From positions 62,001 through 126,000 of the forward strand of contig FMBT01000349.1 in assembly GCA_900095095.1 (NCBI GenBank): DNA of 64,000 bases, read 5' to 3'. Position numbers and translations under genes: made by a program. The notes beneath the pieces were generated by a model, which saw only the letters and a list, made by a program, of their open reading frames with translations, did no database searches and was not told the DNA's origin. How positions within the stretch are numbered: the first letter of the stretch is position 1; each line of letters opens with the position of its first letter. This DNA is from Fragilariopsis cylindrus CCMP1102 (Eukaryota > Bacillariophyta > Bacillariophyceae > Bacillariales > Bacillariaceae). Below are positions 1 through 11,327 of this stretch, piece by piece.

Positions 1-27
1 GATTTACATAAGCAACAGCAGAGTACC

Positions 28-1757
28 ATGAACAATGCCAATTCGCATCAGCATCAGCAGCAGCATCAGCAGCATCAGCAGCAAATTTTTCAGACACCGC
101 TATCGTATAATGGTCCAGATCTCTCGCTAGTTTCGATGTTCTCGTGCTTTGGTATTGGTCCAAGTGGAACGATGATTGCTGTGCCACCGCCGATCACACT
201 CAATGGCAACGCCATCGGCTACATCAAGATAAGCTATTCAATCCCATCTAGGATACAAAAATCCTATCATCCCAAACCGGGTGTTTTACATAATGGGATA
301 ACAAGAAAAGCTTACCTACCATATACAGCTGAAGGTCATGAGCTTCTTTTACGTCTCCAATACGGATTTCTTCATGGACTTAACTTCTCCGTTGGCAGAA
401 GTCTGGCTTCGGGTCGTGACGATCAAGTAACATGGTCGCATTCCATCCCACACAAAACAAGTAAGACTGGAGGACCTTCCCCATTTGGTTTTCCCGATGC
501 TAGTTATTTACCGAAATTGCGCCTAGCGTTGGATCAATTGCGGGTGCCAAGTGACACTAACACGTGCCGTCAATGGATCATTCAAAATCAACCTTCGATA
601 GCGGTGTTAGCAACAACACTGTCGGCTGCACCAACAATGATAGCACCCGTAGCGCTGCTAGGTTCTGGAGCGACACCATTCATAACAACCACAGCAGCTA
701 ATAATTCGATACAAAATGAACAGATCGATTATCAGGCACCATCACAAGGCAATACTATAGATCAACTATCACAATACTTGGAACCCGTAGTGTTCGATAC
801 CACGAACAACAAAGACGAATGTCCGATTTGCCTCGACGTGCTACACCAAACATCCGGAGCTGCTACAAGCACTGTTGTTCGTATGAAGAAGTGCAGACAT
901 TGTTTTCACAAAGATTGCATCGTCAAAATGTTTCAGTCACAGCATAACAGGTGTCCAACTTGTAGGGAACTTATTGATGGTGATGGATTAGGGCAAGGTC
1001 CATCTGGTAGAATGACGACTACACTCATCTCGGGAAAGAAATGTCCGGGATTCGAGTATGACTGTAACGGTGTCATCGAAATTTACTATAGGTGAGTAAC
1101 GTGAATGGCAGACAAAATAGTATGAAGTTTGGTGCTTGTATACGTGTATACGTGTATACTATTTTTCTAATATCTTTCGGCTTTTCCTTTCTTCTATCCT
1201 CAAATAAAAAGCATGCCGAGTGGTATTCAGACTTCCTATATGGAGAATCCGGGTGAGTTGTACAATAGACGAAACTATTACGTGGTAAAGTTTAGTAGTT
1301 GTATGTGTATTATTACAATAACAGCATGTACATTACATTTTTCTGATGGTTTGATTTCTCTCTCTCTCATTCTCTCTCCCTCCCTCCCTCTTAGGTCAGA
1401 ATTATTCTGGTACCTCTCGCAAAGCATACCTCCCCCACAACGAGTCTGGTCGAAAATTGCTTGCAAGGTTGAAATTCGCATTTACGCATGGACTCGTTTT
1501 TCGGATTGGGACTAGTTTGACCACCGGTAAGTTCAACTTAGCTATAGATAGTTTGCTGATAATCCACTGATTCTCTATGTATATCTCATGTATCAATGTG
1601 CACTAACAAACATTTATAAATAGGCACAACCAATGAAATCACGTGGGCAAGTATCCATCACAAAACCAGTTTGAATGGAGGAGCCCACGGCTACCCCGAC
1701 GCTCAATATTTGACCAATTGCAATGATGCATTGGATGCACTCCGTGTGCCCAAGTAA
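28..1757 (+). CDS. Deltex-type E3 ubiquitin ligase with two DTC domains flanking a RING
   Basis: Four exons join in frame: 28-1091, 1212-1252, 1395-1526 and 1624-1757 (GT-AG borders), giving about 456 residues. A His/Gln-rich start is followed by a Deltex C-terminal-like domain (residues about 61-174; AYLP and HKTS motifs), a RING-H2 finger (Cys265-x2-Cys to Cys309-x2-Cys312, with the C-x-H-x2-H-x2-C core) and a second, complete DTC domain (about 343-456; PSGIQ, RKAYLPHN, HKTS). RING-DTC is the Deltex signature, in which the RING recruits a ubiquitin-loaded E2 and DTC binds NAD+/ADP-ribose in known members. The extra N-terminal DTC is unusual. No stop precedes Met28 in frame back to base 1, so the 5' end may lie outside the window. 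The family call is strong; the substrate is unknown. Confidence 0.85.
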
Positions 1758-2262
1758 TAAAGCGGAAGAGATTTCCGTAATCTAGATGGCGACAATTATA
1801 TTGATCGTATGAAAACGATGACAGACAAAAATTGTCGTAGCAAAAAAGAAACACAATATACATCTATGATAGACAATATATTGTAGCTACTGTAAAAAAT
1901 GCCCATAAAAATAATCCAGCACCATTGTCAACCTTCTAAATATATAGCGTCAGTTGTCCTATTCGTATTCCTGGTATATCAACATCATCATCTCATATCT
2001 TTACATTATAGTACACAATATACAAGTTTTCTCAAAATGAATTATTTATGTTATATGTAAATAGCCAAGGTCAGGCAATGGCCTGTTGTGAGAGATTATA
2101 TAGTCCTTTCTTCCAGAGCCTTCGTCTTCCAACAAATTCAAAATTCAAAAATGAAGACAAAAATGCAAAAACATTTTTTTTTTTAGTTTTGATGACAATT
2201 CACAAACTCAATACAGTTCACAGTATACTAAACTCAAAACTGTTATTGAAGTTGACATTATT
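1758..2262. other. Intergenic region between Deltex-like and methyltransferase genes
   Basis: AT-rich spacer with no convincing coding potential. It should hold the 3' end of the Deltex-like gene and the promoter of the methyltransferase gene. A T-run lies near 2176. No TATA-like element or known operator could be assigned. Confidence 0.5.
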
Positions 2263-3630
2263 ATGTCGGAACCTTTATTTTTACGAAACCCTTCGAATTT
2301 TCGTCCATCACCATCAGAATTTCAATGTGGCGAGCGTTTGGAAGAGGGCGGCGGAGATGTGGGGATAGGCGGAGTGGTATTCTTTTGTACGCTTCCCAGA
2401 AGCAATGAAGATAACAATAGCAGTGATGACGATGAAAGCGAAAACGAAAACGAAAACGAAAACGAAATAAGCAACAACCAACTAATCTTTAGTTGTCGAG
2501 ATCGGTCGTGTGGTGTTTTGGAAAAGCAAGAGTCGGCCGTGACAAATGAACAATTTGAAGCAACACAAAATTCTACAGCTGTCGACCCTTTCTTCTTCGA
2601 TACGGGGTAAGTACTACTATTTAAAAATAAAATACGACTGTAATATTGCAAATGCATTCGATACTATGCCTAGGGAAAATATTTCTTTTTCTTTGGTCTG
2701 ATAAAAATTGAATGTTTACTAAAATTGTTACGCATTACGTATGATGTAGGTACACGCTAGCTGGAAGGACAGGGTTTCAAGTCTGGAGTGTAAGTAAAAT
2801 ATATCTGACTCCCAAAAAATGTACTGAATACACGAAGAAGATTTTCTCACGTTTTCTTTCGATGAATGTTCGTCTTCTTCTAATATCACTAATATTGTAA
2901 ATGTGGCACTGTAAGGTAGGGAACGAGACTGTTGATAGAATCTCTTTTGTTTCCGTTGCCGGATGATAATAATCGACTTATTACCATTCGTAAATCATTA
3001 AGCACGAAAACAATTCTGGAGCTTGGGGCTGGTGTTGGAGTCGTCGGTACAGCCTTGGCAGCATCGGGATGTCAAGTTTTACTAACCGATCTACCGACCT
3101 TGGCCGAACATTCTCTACTTCCGAATTTGATTTGCAATCGAAAGATTGAAGGAGAAATAAGATCAAGCACCAAAGAACCACCGACTTGGCTACGTAATGC
3201 GTCACACGAGCTGGATTTTGAGGAAATGGAAGATGACGATGATGTGGTTTTTCCAATAGGCAATATGGGTGGATGGGCTAGTATTGCTACAGTCGATTGG
3301 ACTGAACCCTTGAACGAGCAGGTGTCGTCAATCTCTTCATTAGATTGGATAATTGCAAGTGATTGTGTGTGGCTAGTGAGTATGTTGGAATCTTTGTTAA
3401 ATACAGTGGATTCTTTGTTCAGGAATAATCAAAATGCCAGATTGCTTTTAAGCTTTCAACGACGAGATTCAACCGATAGTACTCGATTCTCAAGTGTCAG
3501 TAGTATTGTGAATAGTGTCCAGGAAAGAGAATGGTCACTTGATTGTTTGGCGTGGAATTTCGTTCGTCAGGAAGGAGACAAGGAACCTAAAGAAGTATTC
3601 GTGTTTGAAATTGCACCGCTCAAGCGATAG
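2263..3630 (+). CDS. METTL21/FAM86-like (Methyltransf_16) protein methyltransferase
   Basis: Three exons (2263-2606, 2750-2789, 2920-3630) splice in frame to about 364 residues. The SAM-binding motif I is clear (ILELGAGVGVVG, residues about 160-171), followed by an acidic strand end (LLTDLP) and the post-motif WIIASDCVW (about 271-279), the layout of the seven-beta-strand lysine methyltransferases of the METTL21/FAM86 type. The short middle exon supplies the GFQVWSG stretch that precedes SAM binding in this family. The N-terminus carries an acidic Asp/Glu/Asn repeat and an internal acidic loop, both low-complexity insertions. The two AGs near 2915 and 2919 compete as acceptor; only 2919 keeps the frame. 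The family is solid, but the protein substrate cannot be told from sequence. It is probably cytosolic or nuclear, as no leader is visible. Confidence 0.8.
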
Positions 3631-3746
3631 CAGTAGAAGCAATATAACAGAATAATTCTCAGATGAAAATTTTTAGAGAGTAGCATATAGTTTGATTATC
3701 TATCTTATTGTTTTACAGCATGCACGCACTAATTTTCATTTAAGAA

Positions 3747-3846
3747 CTACACAGTCAGTGCATCCGAACCTTCTGGTTTCAACTTCTTCGATCCCGGATC
3801 TGTGCTTTCCTCGGCTTTACGTTTCGTGCCATTAGTGTCATCGTCG

Positions 3847-3878
<32 letters not shown>

Positions 3879-6141
3879 TTTCGAATCCCCGGCAAGTTTT
3901 TGCAATTTCTTTGCCTCTTTCTTACTCTTAGCTATGTCATCTTTTAGCTTCTTTAGTTGTTCTTGCAGTGCGATTTGTTCTTCTTGGCTTTTTAGAAGTT
4001 CATCCTGGACTGCATTATTCCCAGAAGCTGTTCCAGAACCACCGGTGGACTTACCATCTCCGTTTCCGTTTCCATCATTGGTTACTGTTTTTGAGGATGC
4101 ACTTGCACCAGAGGACACTTGTTGCATCATTTGCTGCTGCTGCTGCTGCTGTTGTTGGTTTCCCATTCCCATGTTACCACCACCACCACCCATAGCGTTC
4201 ATTCCATGCTGCGACCCCCCTTGATTATTCATACCGTTAGAAGAATTATACATACCATCCATACCACCACTGCTGCTGTTACCACCCCCTCCACCGCCAC
4301 CGCCTTGCTGTTGAAGTAGCATTGCCATTTGGTCATTTCGTCCAGGACCTCCAGAATTGTCATGAGCTTGTTGCTGCTGAAGTTGTTGTTGCTGCTGTTG
4401 AAGTTGCTGTTGCTGATACAAATTCATCATTAATGTTGTCTCCTGGATCTCGTTCAACAAGTTCATGTGATGAAGTTTTAGCATCCTAAAACGTCATGAA
4501 AAAGAAGTACAGGAAAGAAAAACGATTAGATTGATGTAGATTAAAGCGAAAAGGGAATACAGGTTTTCTGACTTCGGTATGGAGTGTTTGCAACAACGCT
4601 TATAACAAACTTACTCATAATGTCTTTTGTTATTATTATTATCATCATTATATTTGGTTAAAAGTAATAGCGATAGAAAGTACGGATAACATCATATAGT
4701 GAAAAGCGAATGTTAGAAGGAAAAAGTTATATCAGTACTGGCATGAGTGTCAGGCTGATATTACGTTTTTTTAAATCAAATAGTACTCACTGGTTAGGAT
4801 TCACAGATAGACCCATTTGAGGCATACTCGAAGATCCGCCACCCATACCACCCAAACCCAAGCTGGATGCTCGACGTTGCTGTTCTTCGCGTTTCTGAGC
4901 ATAATGATCAGCACGTGCAGCTTCGAAAGCAGCTCCGGCACCACCTCCAACGTATGGTCTATGTGGTGGGTCAACAGTATTCCCTCCATCTAAACCTAAT
5001 GGACCAAGTGAATTCAATGAACTTCTTCGATTGTTGATATCATCATTTAACATGGAAAGTCCTAATGAAGAATTACGGCGTTGCTGCATTAAGTTGTCCA
5101 AATCCGTAAATCCCATACCCAAGCTATCCTTCCTATTTTGAACAGCCGGTAAAGGAGCAGCAGCTGCAGCCCCTTTTATTGTTGCGATTTTAAATTTTGA
5201 TGATAAGATAATGGGTCAGTCAGTATGATAATAAAATAAGATAAAATAGAAGGGATTTGTTGTTGTTATCGCATAATACGAAGCAATTCACAGCAATGAA
5301 TACATGACTTACTAGAAGCTTTTCTTGGCGTAGGGGTATCATCATCATCACCAGTTTTCCTCCCCAACCTCCCACTAACTACACGAACTCCTAATCGTTC
5401 TAGTTCCGTCATGACCCATTCACGGGTAGGTTTTGGACGCATCGTTGACCGCCAAGCTCTTGTTAGAGCCTTGGCTCGTGCACATTTCTCATCGGCTTCA
5501 CTAGAAGGAAATGTACCAAGAGCAATGGTCTTGCCAGCCCACTAAAGTTACATTTATATTGTATTATATCATAATATTATATTATATTATTATACAGTAT
5601 ACAGTATGTTACAATTTTGTACCACAAAAGCAATTCTTTGTGAGCAAAAACATTTTTTTCAATAAATAATAAATATTATTTAAATGAAATAGCGCGCGGG
5701 TTGTGATAAAATGCTATGACAAAAAACAAATGTCTATTTTAAGCATTCCCCTTTAAGTAATCAACATAAGTAATAACATCGTGTAAAGAGTATGATAACT
5801 TTTCTTCATCGAGCATCTTCACGACATTCCCATCGCTTGCGCAACACTTTAATGCCTTAAACCATCAAATAGACACAAGAAGTTGAATCTGATTTCTGGC
5901 TCGTAAGTACTGAACGTACGTAGAATCTACGTGAAACACGATGACCTAAATCGTGGAAATGCATCAAAATGGAAAGCATATGCCTATCTCTATGACCTCC
6001 ATTATGTCATCCCATTCAAATTCTTTCATAAAATTATTTAAAATTAATATCAGATTCACTTACCTTCACATGGACTGCTTTCTTGCCTGTATTTGACGGG
6101 GCACTAGCTCCGTTCGCATTTGCTGTAGTATCGTTATTCAT
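3747..6141 (-). CDS. PolyQ/polyAsp nuclear-type protein with an AP2-like segment
   Basis: Four exons on the minus strand (6064-6141, 5313-5541, 4791-5172, 3747-4485) join in frame to about 475 residues. Exons 1-2 encode the only conserved-looking part, from VHVKWAGKTIALGTF through CARAKALTRAWR to TREWVMTELERLGVRVV. The LGTF strand followed by an Ala-rich helix resembles an AP2/ERF-type DNA-binding fold, but this is a pattern resemblance only. The rest is low complexity: Gln runs, Gly/Asn/Met repeats, a predicted coiled coil (EEQIALQEQLKKLKDDIAKS), a run of about 15 Asp and a basic C-terminus (TKRKAEE, KKLKPE) that could be a nuclear localisation signal. This composition fits a chromatin or transcription factor. 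The intron between exons 1 and 2 is about 520 bp, long for this window. Function remains open. Confidence 0.65.
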
Positions 6142-7413
6142 GATAGATGTTATTCGTTATTTCTATTAATACGTAGTAGTCGTTGTAATATCGGTAGCTA
6201 ATTTGAATTCGTGTGAACACGATGTGGCTATTTACGTGCTTATCGTTATAACTAGAAATCTTTTAGGCACAAAAATTCGTCTTGCTGAAATGTAGTGAAT
6301 TTGGGAATAAACAAGGGCGTCAAAACTATCTCTGTTGACTGTAATAATATCACAATGGAGTTGAATGTTACTTTTGGTTGAAGAAATGAGTACGGCAGTT
6401 TCAGTTCGATACTGTACACAATTTTTTCGTTGACGTTGGTTAACTCGATTTTAGCGTGTAACTTCACGTACAAACTACCGGAAATTATTGAATTTTTTCA
6501 GAAGATTTTGCGCCAGGCAGCACGTACAATTTCAAATTTGTCGAGTTTCACGCTACAACTACCAGCTACCACGTACAGTACTAATACGGTTGGTTGACAG
6601 ACAAACGTCTACCCTCACAGAAGCTTCTCCAGAGAATTTAATTCATATCATGATTAAATTATTGCATAATTTGAGATGTAATGCTGTTACAATAAAACAT
6701 GACAAGTGAAGTGAATCCAATAATGCTGAACCGCATCACAATGGCCTGCACAATAGGGACCAGCTAAAGTCTTACTGCTGTTGTTGTATAAAATATATAA
6801 CACATACCCCACATAATGTGTTCTCCTCTATGAATACATATTCATAGTCTCAATCATCAATATTGCATGAGCCACCCTCAATCAAAGATGTTATTGCCAC
6901 CACAAGGAGCATTTTGAAGGTAGCTTTTCCAAATATCAATTTTGCAATCTGAAGCAACATTATTAACAACTGTATACGTATTTTTGTATGGAGTTATGTA
7001 TGTCAACAACCAACAATAATATTATACAACATCATCAGTAGCAAATCATCAGGATATGATTGGAGAGGAAAAGAGCTATAGGCTATACTGTAGGTAGGAC
7101 AACTCAATGCTTTGTTGGAACTTGAAGTGTGTTATCATTTTAGTCCAAGAAATACAAAACAATACAAAACAAGACAAGTAACCTGCGTATTCAATTTAAT
7201 CTAATAATACTAGAGAGAGAGCTTTGCTTTAAAAAAAAAGGCTTCATATCGCCGCAGATCCAGCAAATTAAATTTTATGGATTATATTATATTATATTAT
7301 ATTATATTATTTGTATATGATACATACTCTGCTCAAACCGTTTATGTTGTTGTCTTATTCTTTCTCTCTTTCTTCTCTCTTTCTCTTTCTTATGCTGTTC
7401 TTATGTTAATATT
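6142..7413. other. Long AT-rich intergenic region
   Basis: About 1.3 kb with only short, non-conserved ORFs. It includes a simple TATAT repeat tract near 7280-7312 and a CT-rich run near 7358-7390. It serves as the upstream region of the polyQ gene and the downstream region of the Tom7-like gene. Confidence 0.5.
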
Positions 7414-7629
7414 CTAAAAAATATTTATTAACTCCAACCAACTAGCAGGACAAGGTTGTGTTGTCATACCATAAAATATAACAGCCGGTGCAAAAGTATA
7501 ATATAGTAATGTTTTGGAACGTTGGAACATAAAATCAATATCGAAAATTTTAGATAAAAGTACTGTAGGTGATATTGTAGCAAGGGCACTGGCACTTCCC
7601 GTTTGTTTGCGTCTTCGTGGAACGGGCAT
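7414..7629 (-). CDS. TOM7: Probable Tom7, small subunit of the mitochondrial outer-membrane translocase
   Basis: This is a single-exon ORF of 71 residues. The C-terminal half reads KTLLYYTFAPAVIFYGMTTQ then PCPASWLELI. It matches the Tom7 pattern recalled from plants and animals: a Lys-led transmembrane segment with a central Pro, a Gly-Met turn, a P-x-P and a short hydrophobic tail. The N-terminus is basic (PRRRKQ), as in Tom7 and other tail-inserted TOM subunits. Length agrees with plant Tom7 (about 70-75). Tom7 modulates assembly and stability of the TOM complex in the outer membrane. The gene is short and stands alone, so a chance ORF is possible, but the pattern fit across about 30 residues makes that less likely. 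Confidence 0.55.
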   Translation of the reverse strand: MPVPRRRKQTGSASALATISPTVLLSKIFDIDFMFQRSKTLLYYTFAPAVIFYGMTTQPCPASWLELINIF

Positions 7630-8234
7630 TATTGATTATTTATTTTTGTTGATCAATTAATTAATTTATTTTTGTTTTGTTTTGTTTTTCTACTTACGGT
7701 GTAAATAAATGATTATTCAGATTACGAGAGGGAAAAAATATGTAAGAATGAAGATGAAGAATCAGATTATTTGCAGACACAACGATGTAATGATGCATAG
7801 CTTGTTTCTATGATAGATGGTATATAATTTCTCACCTTTCGAATATACTTGTATATTGTTGCTGTCGCTGTTGTTGTTGTTGTTGTCTTGAGTTGTCTTG
7901 TGATATGATGTAATTTGTATGCGTCGATGCAATAAAGAATGTTCATTATTTTTTCACGAAAACTGTGATCGTCTGTCCTAAGTCCGTCCGCTCTTTTTCG
8001 AGTTTATTAACAAAACCGTAAAATCAACAAAACATCACAAATCACACATCACATCATTTGCTTCGATTTGTACACAATAATAACTACCGTAACTTGAAAC
8101 TGATAACGTTACTTACACAATCATCGAAATCAAAAAAATCTGCCTACTGTAGTCAATAATAGCAACAATCAATCATCATAGAACGTTAATATTACATATT
8201 TATTTATGCTTAGGATATTCAACATTAATATAGC
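7630..8234. other. Divergent spacer between Tom7-like gene and PRORP1
   Basis: About 600 bp shared by two divergent starts. It contains GTT/TTG triplet runs (near 7860-7890) and AT-rich stretches. No specific regulatory motif is assigned. Confidence 0.45.
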
Positions 8235-8516
8235 ATGCATATATATTTGCCGGTAGCGGTATTTGCTGTCGTCGTCGTGGTGTACTGTGAGGCGTTTTCT
8301 ACTGCGGTGGACAAGATATCATCATCGACGAGGAGAGTTTCACTACTGTCGTCACTGACAACGACAATGACAAGAACTATGATATCATCTACCGATGCTA
8401 CGTTAAATTTTCGACAACAACAACGACAAAGAATACCTACATTGATTATGGCTATGACTACTTCCGATGAGAACGATATGATATCAACGACAACATCACT
8501 ACCGCTTGTCGTATCT

Positions 8517-8547
<31 letters not shown>

Positions 8548-11274
8548 TAGACACCAAAAATGGAAATGAAAACGAAAATGAAAAAAAGAACAATATTCCG
8601 TTTGATGATAATGCTTGGATGGCATATGAAACATTGATGACGAAAATCGCAAAACAAACACGAAAGGTTAAAAACTTTGACGAGGAAAGTGTTTCAAAGT
8701 GTCGAACATATTTGTTATCTCGTGAACAATATATTTCTTCTGGTGTTCCAGATGTTATTATTGAAAATAATGCTGAAAAATCAATGTTACAATCATCTAT
8801 AAGAACACAAGCAGAATCCTTTCGACAACGTTATAACTTTACATCAGAAGAATTTGATTTCGTTACACGAAGTTTTGTTAAATTAGGTGACATGAGTGCA
8901 AAAAATCAATCCAAAAAGAGAAACAACAAAAACAAAAACAATCACGACCATAGCGATAACAATAACAGTAACAGTAACAGTAACGAAATTGATCATCGAT
9001 TGCCAGTTGCTGTAGCCTGGTACAAACTGAAAGAAATGGGATCCATTCCACAAGAAAATTCCATGAGTACATACATGTATATTCTTAGCTCTAGTAATAA
9101 CAACGATAACAACAACAACGACGACGACGGCAACAACAATGATAATGATAATGATAATGAAATTGCTGTTGCTATTGTAGATGATGCTCTATTAGAAGTC
9201 GTTACGTGTCACGATGTACTCTACAAAAAAAATGAAAAAACGTTGACAATTCGAATGAAAAGTTTGGTCGCTAGGGGACGAATCGATGAAGCCGAGGAGA
9301 TTTTCGCTGCTAGTTTCGACGAAAGCAATAGTAGTAGTAGTGGTAGCAGTAGTGGTAGTGGTAGTGGTAGTGGTAGTGGTAGTAGCAGTAGTACCCCCGA
9401 AAAAGAAGAATCGAAAAATGAAATATCGAAAGAACGCGATAATAAAAATAACAATAATCAAGTAGGAAAATTACGGACATACATGCCGTTGATGGAACAT
9501 TATTGTAAGGTCGGTGACCTGACGTCTATCTTAAGACTGTATCGAAAGATGCAAGATTCATCTGGCGTGTATTGGGACGTCGAATCATACACTATATTGT
9601 TGTCGTCGTTAGCTAGATTCGGATATTTCTTTACTAAGAACGACCATCAACAACAAAGCGACGATAATGAAGAATACGGGCCAAATCTTTTCGATACTTT
9701 GGTATCGAACATGGCAAGTGATATCTTGGAACTTACGGAAGCAACGTTCCTGGACTTGACCGAGTCATTTCGAATTGGTCATAGAGACCATTTAAACTTA
9801 ACGTCAATCGACAATAATAATAATAATGATAATAATAACAACGACGAAAAAGAATCATCTGCTATGGAGATTGTCGTGGATCGAGTAGAAATTCCCACAC
9901 AGAGCGGGACATGTCCTACCACTGGGGTGAAGTTGCGTTTGTTGTCGTTAGACGATACACAAAGACAACACGTTCACGATACATTACTAGAAATGGCACG
10001 GACCAGTACAGAAATATTTATCGATATGAATATTGAACGCGAGGCTAGGAACCTTGAACGGCAGGCCAGACAACGTAAACCGACTCGTAATAATAAAAAG
10101 AAAGCTATAAAAAGTAACAGCAAGAAAGGGGAGACGGTAACCGGTCATATCTCTGGAGATGTTGAGAGCAAGGAAATCAATAAGGAAGCATACGGGTATC
10201 AAGAACTATTGAGATTTTCAAAATGGCTTGAGTGAGTTCTTTCAAAAAGAAGATGCACTTCGTGATTGTGTTTGCTTTGATTGAAGCTGAAACGAGCAAC
10301 GGTTCAAAGACATCATGTGTACATGATAGCTATTTTATTCATTTTCTAAAACTCTTCTTTCGCTTCTCTTTTCTAATCGTTATTTGGGATATTCTTCTGT
10401 AGTGATCGTGAGGGAGACATGTTTACCACTATTGTTGGTAAGTTTGAATTTTGTTTGTTTTCATCGATTTAGGGTGCGCATATCCATTTATTTTTTGCTT
10501 ACTGATTTTACTATTTCCTTCCTTTAAAACGAATTTGAAAGATGGTGCAAATGTTGGTTACTACGGACGCAGCCAAGTTCATTATAGTTCCATACAGAAA
10601 GTGATAGAAAAGCTGGAAAGCATGGGAGAACGACCTCTTGTTGTGATGCCAGAAAAGTACACGCAAAGTTCATTTCAGGCTTCTAATTTCCATCAAAAAT
10701 TAACAGAAAAAGATATGGAAGTGATTGAGCGGTAAGTCTTGGGGATCCTCAAGTTAAACATTCCGGAAACTTTAGATTCTCCTCATTTTTCTTTCTTCTT
10801 TTTTATTGATTTTTTCAACTGATTTTTTTAAATGTTTAAAGGCTTCGGGAGAAGGATATAATGTACACTGTGCCTCGACTCGTCTTGGACGATTATTTCT
10901 GGATGCTTGGCAGCGTATCAAACCAAACCAATGCTACTCAACGTGGAGATCTCAATATACCCATAGGAGACGATCAGGGTCGATTTCCAGGGATGAGACC
11001 AATGCTAGTGACAAACGATAAGATGAGGGATCACAAACTCGATCTTCTTGAGCCTCGCGAGTTTAGACGATGGTGTAGTTGCCACGTTGTCAATTATGAC
11101 ATATCATTTTTTGAAGATGACGAATGGGAAGAAGATAGGAATATATCTTTCGTCCCTGCGGATTCATTCAGTTCTGAGATACAAGTCAATGCACATGAAA
11201 GAGGAAGGGGAAACGTGTGGCATTTTCCTATTGAAGGTTCTACAGATTGGCTATGCATATGGATCAAAAGATAA
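8235..11274 (+). CDS. PRORP: Protein-only RNase P (PRORP), plastid-type leader
   Basis: Four exons (8235-10231, 10403-10437, 10542-10731, 10842-11274) give about 884 residues. PRORP cuts the 5' leader from precursor tRNAs. Exon 1 holds a hydrophobic signal segment followed by EAFST, an Ala-Phe cleavage context typical of diatom plastid import. Next come low-complexity Asn/Glu/Ser insertions and a diverged PPR-like helical region (for example PLMEHYCKVGDLTSILRLYR). The C-terminus is the NYN/metallonuclease domain. All expected acidic metal ligands are present: Asp678 in IVDGANVGYYG, Asp757-Asp758 in LVLDDYFW, and Asp800 and Asp804 in VTNDKMRDH. The zinc site linking the domains has Cys560, His868 and Cys879, but the usual fourth ligand position is Thr563. 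It is convergent with a second PRORP whose stop lies only about 50 bp away. Catalytic activity looks intact. Confidence 0.88.
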
Positions 11275-11327
11275 AAAATAATAGCAGCCCAACTAAAATA
11301 GCATTATATTATAACCCAGCATAGGCT

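Noticed and set aside
3802-4224. Plus-strand Ser/Cys-rich ORF opposite the polyQ gene
   Set aside because: It is the mirror of polyAsp and polyGln codons. Splice borders and domain content support only the minus strand.
8225-8593. Minus-strand Ser/Ile-rich ORF over the PRORP1 start
   Set aside because: Shadow of low-complexity GAA/GAT codons; no independent coding signal.
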